A DNA stretch of 44,850 bases, from NCBI GenBank assembly GCA_934573735.1, contig CAKTMC010000016.1, positions 1-44,850 on the forward strand, written 5' to 3'. A program made the position numbers and the translations under genes. This DNA comes from an uncultured Oscillospiraceae bacterium. GTDB taxonomy: Bacteria > Bacillota > Clostridia > Oscillospirales > Oscillospiraceae. How positions within the stretch are numbered: position 1 is the first letter of the stretch; every line of letters begins with the position of its first letter. The notes under the pieces are model-generated. The model searched no databases, was not told where the DNA came from, and worked only from the letters and a program-made list of their open reading frames with translations. Positions 26,851-34,082 of this stretch are shown here, in pieces.

Positions 26851-26879
26851 TTGACGAAAGGCGCAAAGCGAAATATAAT
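26851..26879 (+). promoter_or_regulatory. Promoter of the lipid kinase gene
   Basis: TTGACG (26851-26856), 17 bp, TATAAT (26874-26879). The predicted RNA has a leader of about 140 nt (26886-27028) in which I see no known riboswitch. The leader includes one TGTTGAAAA motif (26924-26932) and a 12-codon mini-frame starting at 26923. Confidence 0.8.
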
Positions 26880-27028
26880 CGGATATGCCCACAGCGCATA
26901 TTAAGCACAAAATACGCCGAGAATGTTGAAAACTTTTGCTTTTCACGCGGCTAAGACATAAAAATAAGCACTAAAAAAGAAAAATTCTCAACAAAAATGA
27001 TAGAAATGTTATAAAAGGAGAACGCGCC

Positions 27029-27916
27029 ATGAAAAAGCTGATGCTAATTATAAATCCTGCGGCGGGGCGCGGCGGCTTTAAAAGCGGGCTTGGAGAAGCA
27101 CTCGACCTGCTTGATAAGGGCGGCTTCCGCACGACGCTGTATTTTACCTCCGGTCGCGGCGATGCGACGGAGTTTGCGGAACGCTTCGCGGCCGATTTTG
27201 ACGTCGTTGCCTGCATCGGCGGCGACGGCACGCTCAGCGAGGTATTTGCGGGGCTTATGAGGATAGAAAATCCCCCGATGCTCGGTTATATCCCGATGGG
27301 CACGGCAAACGACGTTGCAACGACCCTCGGTCTTCCGAAAAACGATACGATAGGCGCGGCACGGCGCATAATCGAGGGCGAGCCGCACCCCTTCGACGTC
27401 GGCGGCTTCGGAGACAATCAATATTTTGCCTACATTGCGGCCTTCGGCGCTTTTACCGAGGTGAGCTACGCCACGCCGCAGAACCAGAAAAAGCTTTTGG
27501 GGCATCTGGCATACGTCTTGCAGGGTATGGCGGCCCTGCCGAGGCTGGAAAGCTACAACACCCGCGTCGAATATGACGGGGGCGTGTTCGAGGGAAGACT
27601 TGTGTACGGCAGTATGTCAAACTCCACCTCGGTCGCGGGTATAGTCAGGCTGCGCGACGAGATGGTCTGCCTCGGCGACGGCGAGTCGGAGCTGGTGCTG
27701 GTGCGAGAGCCGGAGAGCGTCGTGGGCTTTGGCGAGATAGTGGACAGCGTGCTCAGCCAGCGCTTTGACAGCGACAAGCTCCTGATACTGCACACAAAGC
27801 AGGCGAAATTCACCTTCGATAAGCCAGTTGCGTGGACGCGCGACGGAGAGGCCGGGGGCGAATTTCAGGAAATCGTGCTGAGAAACTACAAGGCGCCGGT
27901 AAAAATGATATTCTGA
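27029..27916 (+). CDS. Diacylglycerol kinase-family lipid kinase (YegS/DagK type)
   Basis: Predicted cytoplasmic lipid kinase returning diacylglycerol to phosphatidic acid, or acting on a related lipid. The catalytic domain shows LIINPAAGRGG at the N-terminus, the nucleotide loop ACIGGDGTLSEV and the substrate/ATP motif YIPMGTANDVATTLGLP. The C-terminal beta-sandwich follows. At 295 aa it is normal. AAAAGGAG precedes the ATG. Its stop codon falls exactly at the breakpoint of a truncated lipoprotein gene on the other strand. Confidence 0.93.
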   Translation: MKKLMLIINPAAGRGGFKSGLGEALDLLDKGGFRTTLYFTSGRGDATEFAERFAADFDVVACIGGDGTLSEVFAGLMRIENPPMLGYIPMGTANDVATTLGLPKNDTIGAARRIIEGEPHPFDVGGFGDNQYFAYIAAFGAFTEVSYATPQNQKKLLGHLAYVLQGMAALPRLESYNTRVEYDGGVFEGRLVYGSMSNSTSVAGIVRLRDEMVCLGDGESELVLVREPESVVGFGEIVDSVLSQRFDSDKLLILHTKQAKFTFDKPVAWTRDGEAGGEFQEIVLRNYKAPVKMIF

Positions 27917-28057
27917 ATCGGTATATGTCCCGCTCTTATCCTCGGTGAAATACACCTCAGGCTTCACGGATTCGCTCTTGGCCTCAGTCAGTCTGCCGCA
28001 GGCGCCAAGCGCAAAGAGCGCCGATATGCAAAGCAAAATTGCGATAATCTTTTTCAT
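27917..28057 (-). pseudogene. Truncated lipoprotein gene, paralogue of the one at 38293
   Basis: Only the first 48 or so codons remain: MKKIIAILLCISALFALGAC with lipobox Cys20, then a short linker ending GTYTDS. The intact gene at 38293 has the same signal peptide pattern and ESGSYTDS at the equivalent point. After TDS the reading frame runs into the antisense of the lipid kinase gene (open to 27617), so the body is missing. A good ribosome-binding site (AAGGAG) and a promoter-proximal motif shared with the paralogue remain. It is probably a remnant of a duplication. Confidence 0.75.
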
Positions 28058-28105
28058 GTTTATATCTCCTTTCTGCTCCATATCTTAACGCACTGCGCAA
28101 ATCTG

Positions 28106-28128
28106 CGCCACATAAGAATTCTTAAATC
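28106..28128 (-). promoter_or_regulatory. Conserved upstream motif, truncated copy
   Basis: On the minus strand the 23-bp stretch containing TTTAAGAATTCTTATGTGG matches 22 of 23 bases upstream of the intact paralogue (38223-38245). Its core TAAGAATTCTTA is a perfect palindrome. It overlaps the stop codon of the 300-aa gene. Confidence 0.65.
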
Positions 28129-29029
28129 ATAGTATTTTTCCTGTGTACTCGAATTGATGTCCTCCAAGCTCTATTCTGAGTATAAATGATAGACTGTCAC
28201 CATCCTGCATCGCTTGGGGCAGACTTGCGGTAAACTTGCGGTATTCCCTCTGCTCCACGCTCGGCTCTTCTCCGGGACGTGAAACGGTGATTTCCTCCGT
28301 TCCGTCCGTCACGGCGACACTGCCCTCCGGCAGTTCGGCTCCGTTGAGGATAAACACAAGCTCCGCATTCTCTATGCCGCTGCCCGTGAGCCGAACTCCA
28401 TATAGCCCCTTCTCAGCGTCAAAGTCATAGAGCAGCTCCGGTCCCGAACCGCAGCTTTTATCCGCGCTGTATTCTTCAACCTCCTCGCCCCGCTCAAGGC
28501 TCATGCGCAGCTTCACAATCGGCAGTGCTCCCACGCCGAACCTGCTCTCATAGGCTGCAAAATCCTGCGGTGTCCACAGGAACGAAGCCGACCAGTGTCC
28601 CGCGTCTATCTCTTCCCGCGTCAGAATGAACTCTTCAAACGCCCCTCCGTCCCGCGTGTCTATCGCCTCTACCCTGACCGCGCTTACGGTCTGCGGCTCG
28701 GCTATCACGGCGTCGGTCACGCAGTATGAGCCGTTGATATACGCAAAATATATGGCGCTGCCGGGAGCGGGAGACGCCGTCACGGGCACTTCGGTTTCTG
28801 CCGCCGGCGGCTCCGGCAACGGCGGCTCGGTTTTGGGCTTCACCTCGCCAAGCGCAAGTATACATACAAGCAGCGCAAAGGTCGCGGCATAGTACACCCA
28901 TTTCTTCCGCTTTTTCCCTGCCGCGGCGGTATTATCGGCGCAGCCCCGGTTAAATTCGTCTGGCAGCGGCGCGGCCTCAGGAGGAAGCGGCGAAAACTCG
29001 CCGGATTGTCTTCTCTTCATGCGGCTCAT
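28127..29029 (-). CDS. Membrane-anchored protein of unknown function
   Basis: 300 aa. A charged cytoplasmic N-terminus of about 40 residues precedes one transmembrane segment (KWVYYAATFALLVCILALG). A Pro/Glu-rich linker follows, then a beta-rich extracellular region of about 220 residues with no motif I recognise. Its ATG overlaps the mscS stop by 4 bp, so the two are co-translated, and a role in envelope stress or in modulating the channel is possible but unproven. An alternative start is the Met at codon 4. Confidence 0.7.
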   Translation of the reverse strand: MSRMKRRQSGEFSPLPPEAAPLPDEFNRGCADNTAAAGKKRKKWVYYAATFALLVCILALGEVKPKTEPPLPEPPAAETEVPVTASPAPGSAIYFAYINGSYCVTDAVIAEPQTVSAVRVEAIDTRDGGAFEEFILTREEIDAGHWSASFLWTPQDFAAYESRFGVGALPIVKLRMSLERGEEVEEYSADKSCGSGPELLYDFDAEKGLYGVRLTGSGIENAELVFILNGAELPEGSVAVTDGTEEITVSRPGEEPSVEQREYRKFTASLPQAMQDGDSLSFILRIELGGHQFEYTGKIL

Positions 29030-29907
29030 TTACTATGTACGTCAAGCTGCGGGAACGGGCACTCTATCCCAAGGCCGCGCAGGCCGAGCAGCAGATCCCG
29101 GTTCAGGCTGCGCTGTGCCGCATAGATGTTCTTCTCCGTAACGTCCACGCAAAATCGCAGGACAACTGCCGATTCGCCAAGCTCCTGCACTCCGAGATAC
29201 ACCGGCACAGCGTTCATCCGCTCGCGGTTCGCCTCAAAGATTTTCTCCAGCAGTGCAGGCAGCTTCTCCTCCAGCTTCTCTATATCCGTATCATACGGTA
29301 CTCCAATATCCGCAACCGCCTTTGAGCTGCGCTCGGAGCGGTTCAGGATATTTCGCATGTCCGAATTATTCACGATTTTTATGTTGTCGCTTGCATCCGT
29401 GATGCAGGTGGTGCGCAGCCCAATGCTCGTGACAGTGCCCCGGAAGCCGCCTACCTCGACTATATCCCCGACATTGTATTGGTTCTCAAACAGCATGAAC
29501 AGCCCCGTCACCATATCCGCAATGAGACTTTCCGCGCTGAAGCCCACTATCAGCGCCAGAACGCCGACGCTCGCGACGACCGCCATTATATTTACTCCGA
29601 GTATCGTCAAGCCCCAGCAGAGTATCACAAGCGCCGCGGCATAGCGAAGTATGCTCATGCTGAGCGTAATCAGACTGCGTGCTCTGCTGCCCGCGGGATG
29701 CAGCAGTCCGAGTATGGCGACTGCGAGCTTTTCCACGAGCAGTACCGCCGCCGCCATTGTCAGCAGGCGCAGAAGCGTCTCCGCCACCTGCCTGCCCTGT
29801 ACCGACAGCGCTTCCATCTGAAACGCCCCACTGCCGAAGCCCAGCGCCAGCAGCGCAGTAAGCGCCGCGGCAGATATGATAAGAGAAACCCAGCTTTTCT
29901 TTTTCAT
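29026..29907 (-). CDS. Small-conductance mechanosensitive channel (MscS family)
   Basis: Tension-gated channel that releases osmolytes on hypo-osmotic shock. Hydrophobic segments are near the N-terminus, around residues 45-70 and around 85-125. The pore helix region VVASVGVLALIVGFSAESLIADMVTGLFMLFE is followed by the beta domain motif VGDIVEVGGFRGTVTSIGLRTT. The ATG at 29907 (293 aa) has AAGGAG 11 bp upstream. A GTG at 29916 would be only 2 bp from it. A consensus promoter lies just upstream. Confidence 0.92.
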   Translation of the reverse strand: MKKKSWVSLIISAAALTALLALGFGSGAFQMEALSVQGRQVAETLLRLLTMAAAVLLVEKLAVAILGLLHPAGSRARSLITLSMSILRYAAALVILCWGLTILGVNIMAVVASVGVLALIVGFSAESLIADMVTGLFMLFENQYNVGDIVEVGGFRGTVTSIGLRTTCITDASDNIKIVNNSDMRNILNRSERSSKAVADIGVPYDTDIEKLEEKLPALLEKIFEANRERMNAVPVYLGVQELGESAVVLRFCVDVTEKNIYAAQRSLNRDLLLGLRGLGIECPFPQLDVHSK

Positions 29908-29942
29908 GCAGATCACTTCTCCTTATCAGATAAGTACTTATA

Positions 29943-29971
29943 ATTATATAGCAAAGCGTTCTGCTGCGCAA
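29943..29971 (-). promoter_or_regulatory. mscS promoter
   Basis: On the minus strand TTGCGC (29966-29971), 17 bp, TATAAT (29943-29948). It is divergent from the asnS promoter. Confidence 0.7.
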
Positions 29972-30021
29972 TACAAAACGGCGGACAACATTAGCGGGCG
30001 CGCAAAAAGTTTATAAAAATA

Positions 30022-30050
30022 TTGCAAAAGCCGCAAGGACTGTTTATAAT
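30022..30050 (+). promoter_or_regulatory. asnS promoter
   Basis: TTGCAA (30022-30027), 17 bp, TATAAT (30045-30050). The transcript would start near 30057. Confidence 0.75.
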
Positions 30051-30056
30051 AACAAA

Positions 30057-30105
30057 ATACGGCACACGCCGTATATTATTCACAATTATGAGTGCCGCCC
30101 GGCAC
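30057..30105 (+). other. Two small hairpins in the asnS leader
   Basis: ATACGGC/GCCGTAT (30057-30063 with 30068-30074) and GTGCC/GGCAC (30092-30096 with 30101-30105). The leader is only about 70 nt, too short for a T-box, and no T-box sequence is present. Confidence 0.5.
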
Positions 30106-30126
30106 AAAGAAAGGAAAGGTGCCATT

Positions 30127-31521
30127 ATGAAGCATCAGAAAATTGCCGGTATATTTGCCGACGCTTCCGCTTTTGATGGGCAGAAGATCAGAGTCTGCGG
30201 CTGGGTCAGAACCGTCCGTGACCTGAAAAACTTTGGATTCATCGAGCTTAATGACGGCAGCTGCTTCAAGTCGCTGCAGGTCGTGTTTGAGAGGGGCGCT
30301 CTTAATAATTACGATGAGATAGCCAGACAGAACGTCGGTGCGGCGCTGATAGTGGATGGTACGCTTGTGCTGACTCCCGAGGCAAAGCAGCCCTTTGAGC
30401 TGAAGGCGGATGCGATAACGGTCGAGGGCGCGTCCACTCCGGACTATCCCCTGCAAAAAAAGCGCCACAGCGTTGAGTTTCTGCGCACGATACAGCATTT
30501 GCGTCCGAGAACCAATCTCTTCTCCGCGACCTTCCGCGTCAGAAGCGTTGCGGCGCAGGCTGTGCATGAGTTTTTCCAGAGCCGCGGCTTTGTCTATGTC
30601 AACACCCCGATAATCACAGGCTCCGACTGCGAGGGCGCAGGCGAGATGTTCCGCGTGACGACGCTCGACCTCAATAACCTCCCACACAAGGAGGACGGCA
30701 CTGTAGATGACAGCAAGGACTTCTTCGGCAAGCCCACGAGCCTGACCGTTTCCGGTCAGCTCAACGCCGAGAACTTTGCCATGGCCTTCGGCGATGTATA
30801 TACCTTCGGCCCGACCTTCCGCGCAGAGGTATCCTACACTCAGCGCCACGCGGCGGAATTTTGGATGATAGAGCCGGAGATGGCCTTTGCCGACCTCAAC
30901 GACTACATGGACACCGCCGAGGCGATGGTGAAGTATATCATAAACCGCACCATGGAGCGCTGCCCGCAGGAGATGGAGTTCTTTAACTCCTTTGTTGACA
31001 AGGGACTTCTGGAGCGCCTGCACAATGTCGTTTCCAACGACTTCGGCAGAGTGAGCTACACCGAGGCCGTGGAGATACTCCAAAAGAGCGGTCACAAGTT
31101 CGACTATCCAGTCGAGTGGGGCATCGACCTTCAGACCGAGCATGAGCGTTATCTCACCGAGCAGGTGTTCAAAAAGCCCATCTTCGTCACCGACTACCCG
31201 CGTGACATCAAGGCCTTCTATATGCGCCAGAACGACGACGGAAAGACCGTCGCGGCGGCGGACTGCCTTGTTCCGGGCGTGGGCGAGATAATCGGCGGCA
31301 GCCAGCGTGAGGAGCGGCTCGACGTGCTGCTTGCGCGTATGAAGGAGCTTGGCCTGAAGGAAGAGGACTACTGGTGGTATATCGACCTGCGCCGCTACGG
31401 CAGCTGCCGTCACGCAGGCTTCGGTCTCGGCTTTGAGCGCATGGTGATGTATCTCACCGGCGTGAGCAATATCCGCGACGTTGAGCTTCATCCCCGCACC
31501 ACCGGCAACGCAGATTTTTAA
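30127..31521 (+). CDS. asnS: Asparaginyl-tRNA synthetase
   Basis: Class IIb synthetase charging tRNA-Asn, 464 aa. The N-terminal OB-fold anticodon domain (VCGWVRTVRDLKNFGFIELNDGS) is followed by the catalytic core with motif 2 FRAEVSYTQRHAAEFWMIEPE and motif 3 GFGLGFERMVMYLTG. The ATG at 30127 is used because GAAAGG is correctly placed upstream and the product begins at the family N-terminus. The frame is open for 35 more codons. Confidence 0.97.
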   Translation: MKHQKIAGIFADASAFDGQKIRVCGWVRTVRDLKNFGFIELNDGSCFKSLQVVFERGALNNYDEIARQNVGAALIVDGTLVLTPEAKQPFELKADAITVEGASTPDYPLQKKRHSVEFLRTIQHLRPRTNLFSATFRVRSVAAQAVHEFFQSRGFVYVNTPIITGSDCEGAGEMFRVTTLDLNNLPHKEDGTVDDSKDFFGKPTSLTVSGQLNAENFAMAFGDVYTFGPTFRAEVSYTQRHAAEFWMIEPEMAFADLNDYMDTAEAMVKYIINRTMERCPQEMEFFNSFVDKGLLERLHNVVSNDFGRVSYTEAVEILQKSGHKFDYPVEWGIDLQTEHERYLTEQVFKKPIFVTDYPRDIKAFYMRQNDDGKTVAAADCLVPGVGEIIGGSQREERLDVLLARMKELGLKEEDYWWYIDLRRYGSCRHAGFGLGFERMVMYLTGVSNIRDVELHPRTTGNADF

Positions 31522-31535
31522 TAATTATTATATTG

Positions 31536-31569
31536 AAACCGGCTGTATCAATGCGATACAGCCGGTTTT
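31536..31569 (+). terminator. asnS terminator
   Basis: 14-bp perfect stem (31536-31549 with 31555-31568) around AATGC, followed by TTTTGAGTATTTT. It lies between convergent asnS and plsY and may also serve plsY weakly. Confidence 0.85.
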
Positions 31570-31588
31570 GAGTATTTTATGATAATAT

Positions 31589-32209
31589 TTATTTTACCCT
31601 GTCGTCGCCTCGGTTTGCCCTGCGCAGACCTATCTCCGTTCCCTTGAGGATGCGGACGTAATTTTCCTTATGCTTCATGATTATCGCAACCGTCGCTACG
31701 CAGAGGATGGACGCGAGCAGCACGCTCCCCGCCGTGATGCCGAAATAGGTCGGAACAAGGATAACGGTAGTCACGGTACCGACGACGATATAGTCCGTAA
31801 TGAGCGTCACGATCGCCACGACGGCGAGGACGATAAGCGCAAACTTCCAGTTGAGGGCGATGGTCATGCCGAGATAGGAGGCAAGCCCCTTGCCGCCGCG
31901 AAAGCGCAGATAAAACGGGAACATATGCCCGAGCACGCAGGCGACGCCCGCCGTAGCGCCGATAAAGGGCAGACCGGAGCAAAAATGCTTTGCCAGCACC
32001 ACTGCAAGCACTGCCTTGCCGATGTCGTGAGCGGCGACGATGATACCCGCCTTCCAGCCCATGAGTATCATGGCGTTTGACGCGCCGAGGTTGCCGGAGC
32101 CGCCATTACGCATATCGACACCGCGCAGCCGGGAAAGATACAGCGCCATATTTGAGCAGCCGATAAGGTAGCTCATGAGGATAACTAAAACGTAGCGGAT
32201 AATGGTCAA
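31589..32209 (-). CDS. plsY: Acyl-phosphate:glycerol-3-phosphate acyltransferase
   Basis: Integral membrane enzyme making lysophosphatidic acid in phospholipid synthesis. The family's conserved motifs are visible as NGGSGNLGASNAM, DIGKAVLAV and FPFYLRFRGGKGLASYLG, with five hydrophobic segments in 206 aa. The start is probably the TTG at 32209, with AAGGGGG upstream. The only good upstream promoter lies beyond the structured element at 32261-32537, so that element may form its long leader. Confidence 0.93.
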   Translation of the reverse strand: MTIIRYVLVILMSYLIGCSNMALYLSRLRGVDMRNGGSGNLGASNAMILMGWKAGIIVAAHDIGKAVLAVVLAKHFCSGLPFIGATAGVACVLGHMFPFYLRFRGGKGLASYLGMTIALNWKFALIVLAVVAIVTLITDYIVVGTVTTVILVPTYFGITAGSVLLASILCVATVAIIMKHKENYVRILKGTEIGLRRANRGDDRVK

Positions 32210-32260
32210 AAAAACCGCCCCCTTTTTCTCGGAATAGGATAGTCAGATAATCAAAATCTG

Positions 32261-32537
32261 TACCATCGCTTGACAAGGGCAAACGCGGTTTTGACGGGAG
32301 GAAATGCGCTCATACTTCGTCAAGCCCCTTGACAATACGGCAGTATTCCCTGCGGGTCTTTTCTCGTCTGAACACATTTCCGCTCCGACAAAACTGCTTC
32401 GCACCTGACGGCGATGGATTTTCGAGTGATTTTTGCTTTTTGAGATGAAGGCGGGCCGGCGCCCGCCAAGGCGAAAAGGGTAAAAAGCGCCGAAAAGGCG
32501 CGCCGTCAGGCGTGTCTGCCCTTATCAAGCGATGGTA
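32261..32537. mobile_element. MITE-like, highly structured inverted-repeat element
   Basis: A 277-bp non-coding element bounded by 21-bp inverted repeats (32261-32281 and 32517-32537, one mismatch, core CCATCGCTTGAYAAGGG), flanked by TA on both sides. Inside are two substructures. One is closed by GGAAATG/CATTTCC (32300-32306 with 32375-32381) and holds three directly abutting hairpins at 32319-32333, 32334-32347 and 32348-32356. The other is closed by CTGACGGCG (32405-32413 with 32501-32509) and holds hairpins at 32450-32467 and 32487-32501. An open frame of 79 codons on the minus strand shows no protein signature. It could be a TA-targeting MITE or a structured RNA leader of plsY. Confidence 0.8.
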
Positions 32538-32547
32538 ATGTATAGAC

Positions 32548-32576
32548 ATTATAGCAGAACTATTTCCCGCTGTACA
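32548..32576 (-). promoter_or_regulatory. Promoter reading into the structured element and plsY
   Basis: On the minus strand TGTACA (32571-32576), 17 bp, then TATAAT (32548-32553) with an extended TGC just before it. The predicted RNA start (about 32541) is only a few bases outside the element. Confidence 0.65.
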
Positions 32577-32600
32577 GTAGTTTAAAAATTTTTAATTATT

Positions 32601-33872
32601 TTAAGTTACGAGAGCGCCGTAGCTCAGTATGCCGAGTGTGTCACGGTAAATTCCGGGAAAATCGGACAGCGGCAGCGGATTTGTTCCCTTGCCGAGCTCA
32701 AGGGTATAGCCCGGTCGGTCGTAATCCTGAATAAACCAGTCCTTGTAGCCCGCAAAGCCCGAGGAATACGGAGTATTCTCAATCGCGTAGCCCGAGAGCG
32801 AGGAAAAAAGCTCCGCAATGGCGCGGGAATTTGCCGGCTCATAGTCGAGATAGCGCCAATATATCACGCGCCCCTGACTGTGAAGCGACAGCGTCAGCGC
32901 CGGGTCGAGCGTGAGCGTGAAGTCGTACATTGCGCGGCTCTCAGGCGCGGACAGCGGCGCGGGGCCTACAAAGTCCGCGGGTGCGGGCGAGTCTATGCCG
33001 AGCGTAAGCTTGTTGCTCCTCGCCTGCTCCCAGCCCGCCGGATATTGAAGATTAAGGTCTGTACCGCGGATGTTCGCCTTCCAGCCCGAGGGAAATGAAA
33101 ACTGCGGATATCTCATGGCGATGCTCTGCGCTGCGGAAAAATACTCGCCCTGACTAAGCTCCCCCGTCACAAGGTCAATGCCGTCGGGGTTTACGGCGGG
33201 GATTATATATATTGAAGCGTAGTCGAAAAGCTCCGCCGCGCTGCGGGCAAAGATATCGCCGCCGCGCGAGAAGGCGGAGGCAAGCTCCTCGGCAAATTTC
33301 AGCAGCACCGGCGTAGTCAGCCACTCGTTTGCGTGATGCGAGGCATTGTAGAGAACCCGATTTTCCCCACTTCCGAGCTTGAGACTCCAAATTGGCTTCC
33401 CCATCACGCTGCGCCCTATCTCCCCTGTCGTTATGAACGGATATCGCGCCGCAAGTCCCCGCACGCAGTAGCCGACCAGCGCCGCGCTGTAGCTTATATC
33501 CGTCGGCACAAGCTCAAAGGGCAGCGGCACGACGAGCTGCGCCCCGGTCTGCGGAGCTATAAGCCCCGGATTTGCAAGCTCTATCGCCGCCGGGTCCGTG
33601 GAATATGCCGCCGCGATGCCCTGCAGAGTGTCTCCGGGTCTTACGGTGTGTATCGCGTAGCCCGTATAGTAGGGCAGCAGCGCCCTGTGTGTCTGATTGC
33701 CGGCTATGCCGTCTGCGCCGAGAGCTTTTGCTCGCTGAAAGCGCAGTAAGGCGTGGCGCGTCGCGCTGCCGAATATCCCGTCCCGCGCCAAGGGACCGAA
33801 GCCCGCGCGCTCAAGCCCAAGCTGCAAAAGCTCCACGGACGGACCTATGCTGCCGTATTTTAATATTCTCAT
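32601..33872 (-). CDS. Peptidoglycan M14 peptidase with PG-binding and LysM domains
   Basis: Likely gamma-D-glutamyl-meso-diaminopimelate peptidase cutting peptidoglycan stem peptides. An N-terminal PG_binding_1 domain (about 5-65) is followed by LysM (about 73-118) and a zinc carboxypeptidase M14 domain (about 130-420). Zinc ligands are His180, Glu183 and His331, the catalytic Glu is 392 (YTLELGKG), and Arg269 lies in NIRGTDLN. No signal peptide is seen, as in the sporulation enzyme ENP1 of Lysinibacillus. A sigma-E-type promoter upstream suggests mother-cell expression. 423 aa. Confidence 0.9.
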   Translation of the reverse strand: MRILKYGSIGPSVELLQLGLERAGFGPLARDGIFGSATRHALLRFQRAKALGADGIAGNQTHRALLPYYTGYAIHTVRPGDTLQGIAAAYSTDPAAIELANPGLIAPQTGAQLVVPLPFELVPTDISYSAALVGYCVRGLAARYPFITTGEIGRSVMGKPIWSLKLGSGENRVLYNASHHANEWLTTPVLLKFAEELASAFSRGGDIFARSAAELFDYASIYIIPAVNPDGIDLVTGELSQGEYFSAAQSIAMRYPQFSFPSGWKANIRGTDLNLQYPAGWEQARSNKLTLGIDSPAPADFVGPAPLSAPESRAMYDFTLTLDPALTLSLHSQGRVIYWRYLDYEPANSRAIAELFSSLSGYAIENTPYSSGFAGYKDWFIQDYDRPGYTLELGKGTNPLPLSDFPGIYRDTLGILSYGALVT

Positions 33873-33893
33873 AGCCTCACCCCCGGTTCTGAA

Positions 33894-33922
33894 AATATAT
33901 GCGGAGACTGCGGCGAATATGC
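33894..33922 (-). promoter_or_regulatory. Candidate sigma-E sporulation promoter of the M14 gene
   Basis: On the minus strand GCATATT (33916-33922), 14-bp spacer, CATATATT (33894-33901). This fits the sigma-E pattern (ATATT -35, CATACAHT -10, about 14 bp) and lies about 20 bp before the ATG. Confidence 0.5.
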
Positions 33923-33991
33923 GCCGCGCAAAGATGACGTTAAAATTTTTGCGTATGTCGTAAAGCGGCTGACAAGATGGTCTGATAAGTA

Positions 33992-34021
33992 TTGAACATA
34001 CTGCTTTTTAAATGGTAATAT
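33992..34021 (+). promoter_or_regulatory. Promoter of the tctCBA operon
   Basis: TTGAAC (33992-33997), 18 bp, TAATAT (34016-34021). Moderate match. A palindrome follows just downstream of the expected start. Confidence 0.5.
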
Positions 34022-34033
34022 GCAAAAGCTAAA

Positions 34034-34050
34034 TTGTACAGCTTGTACAA
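34034..34050 (+). promoter_or_regulatory. Candidate operator of the tctCBA operon
   Basis: TTGTACA-GCT-TGTACAA is a perfect 7-3-7 inverted repeat beginning 12 bp after the -10 element, a repressing position. The half-site looks like those of GntR-type repressors. No regulator gene is adjacent. Confidence 0.5.
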
Positions 34051-34082
34051 GTTGTAGTGAAAAACGCTAAGGAGGAAAAAAC

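Noticed and set aside
27617..27916. Continuation of the truncated lipoprotein frame as a full gene
   Set aside because: This part is purely antisense to the lipid kinase coding sequence, and resemblance to the intact paralogue stops at the kinase stop codon.
29917..30126. T-box riboswitch upstream of asnS
   Set aside because: The leader is about 70 nt with two short hairpins and lacks the T-box sequence and an antiterminator.
30076..31491. Long open frame (471 codons) on the minus strand opposite asnS, and similar long frames opposite the ABC exporter, gyrB, serS and tctA
   Set aside because: They lie exactly antisense to well-recognised genes, show no protein family features, and arise from GC-rich codon positions.
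32310..32549. 79-codon frame inside the structured element as a protein gene
   Set aside because: It runs through both hairpin domains and the right terminal repeat, has no ribosome-binding site that stands out, and its composition reflects the inverted repeats.
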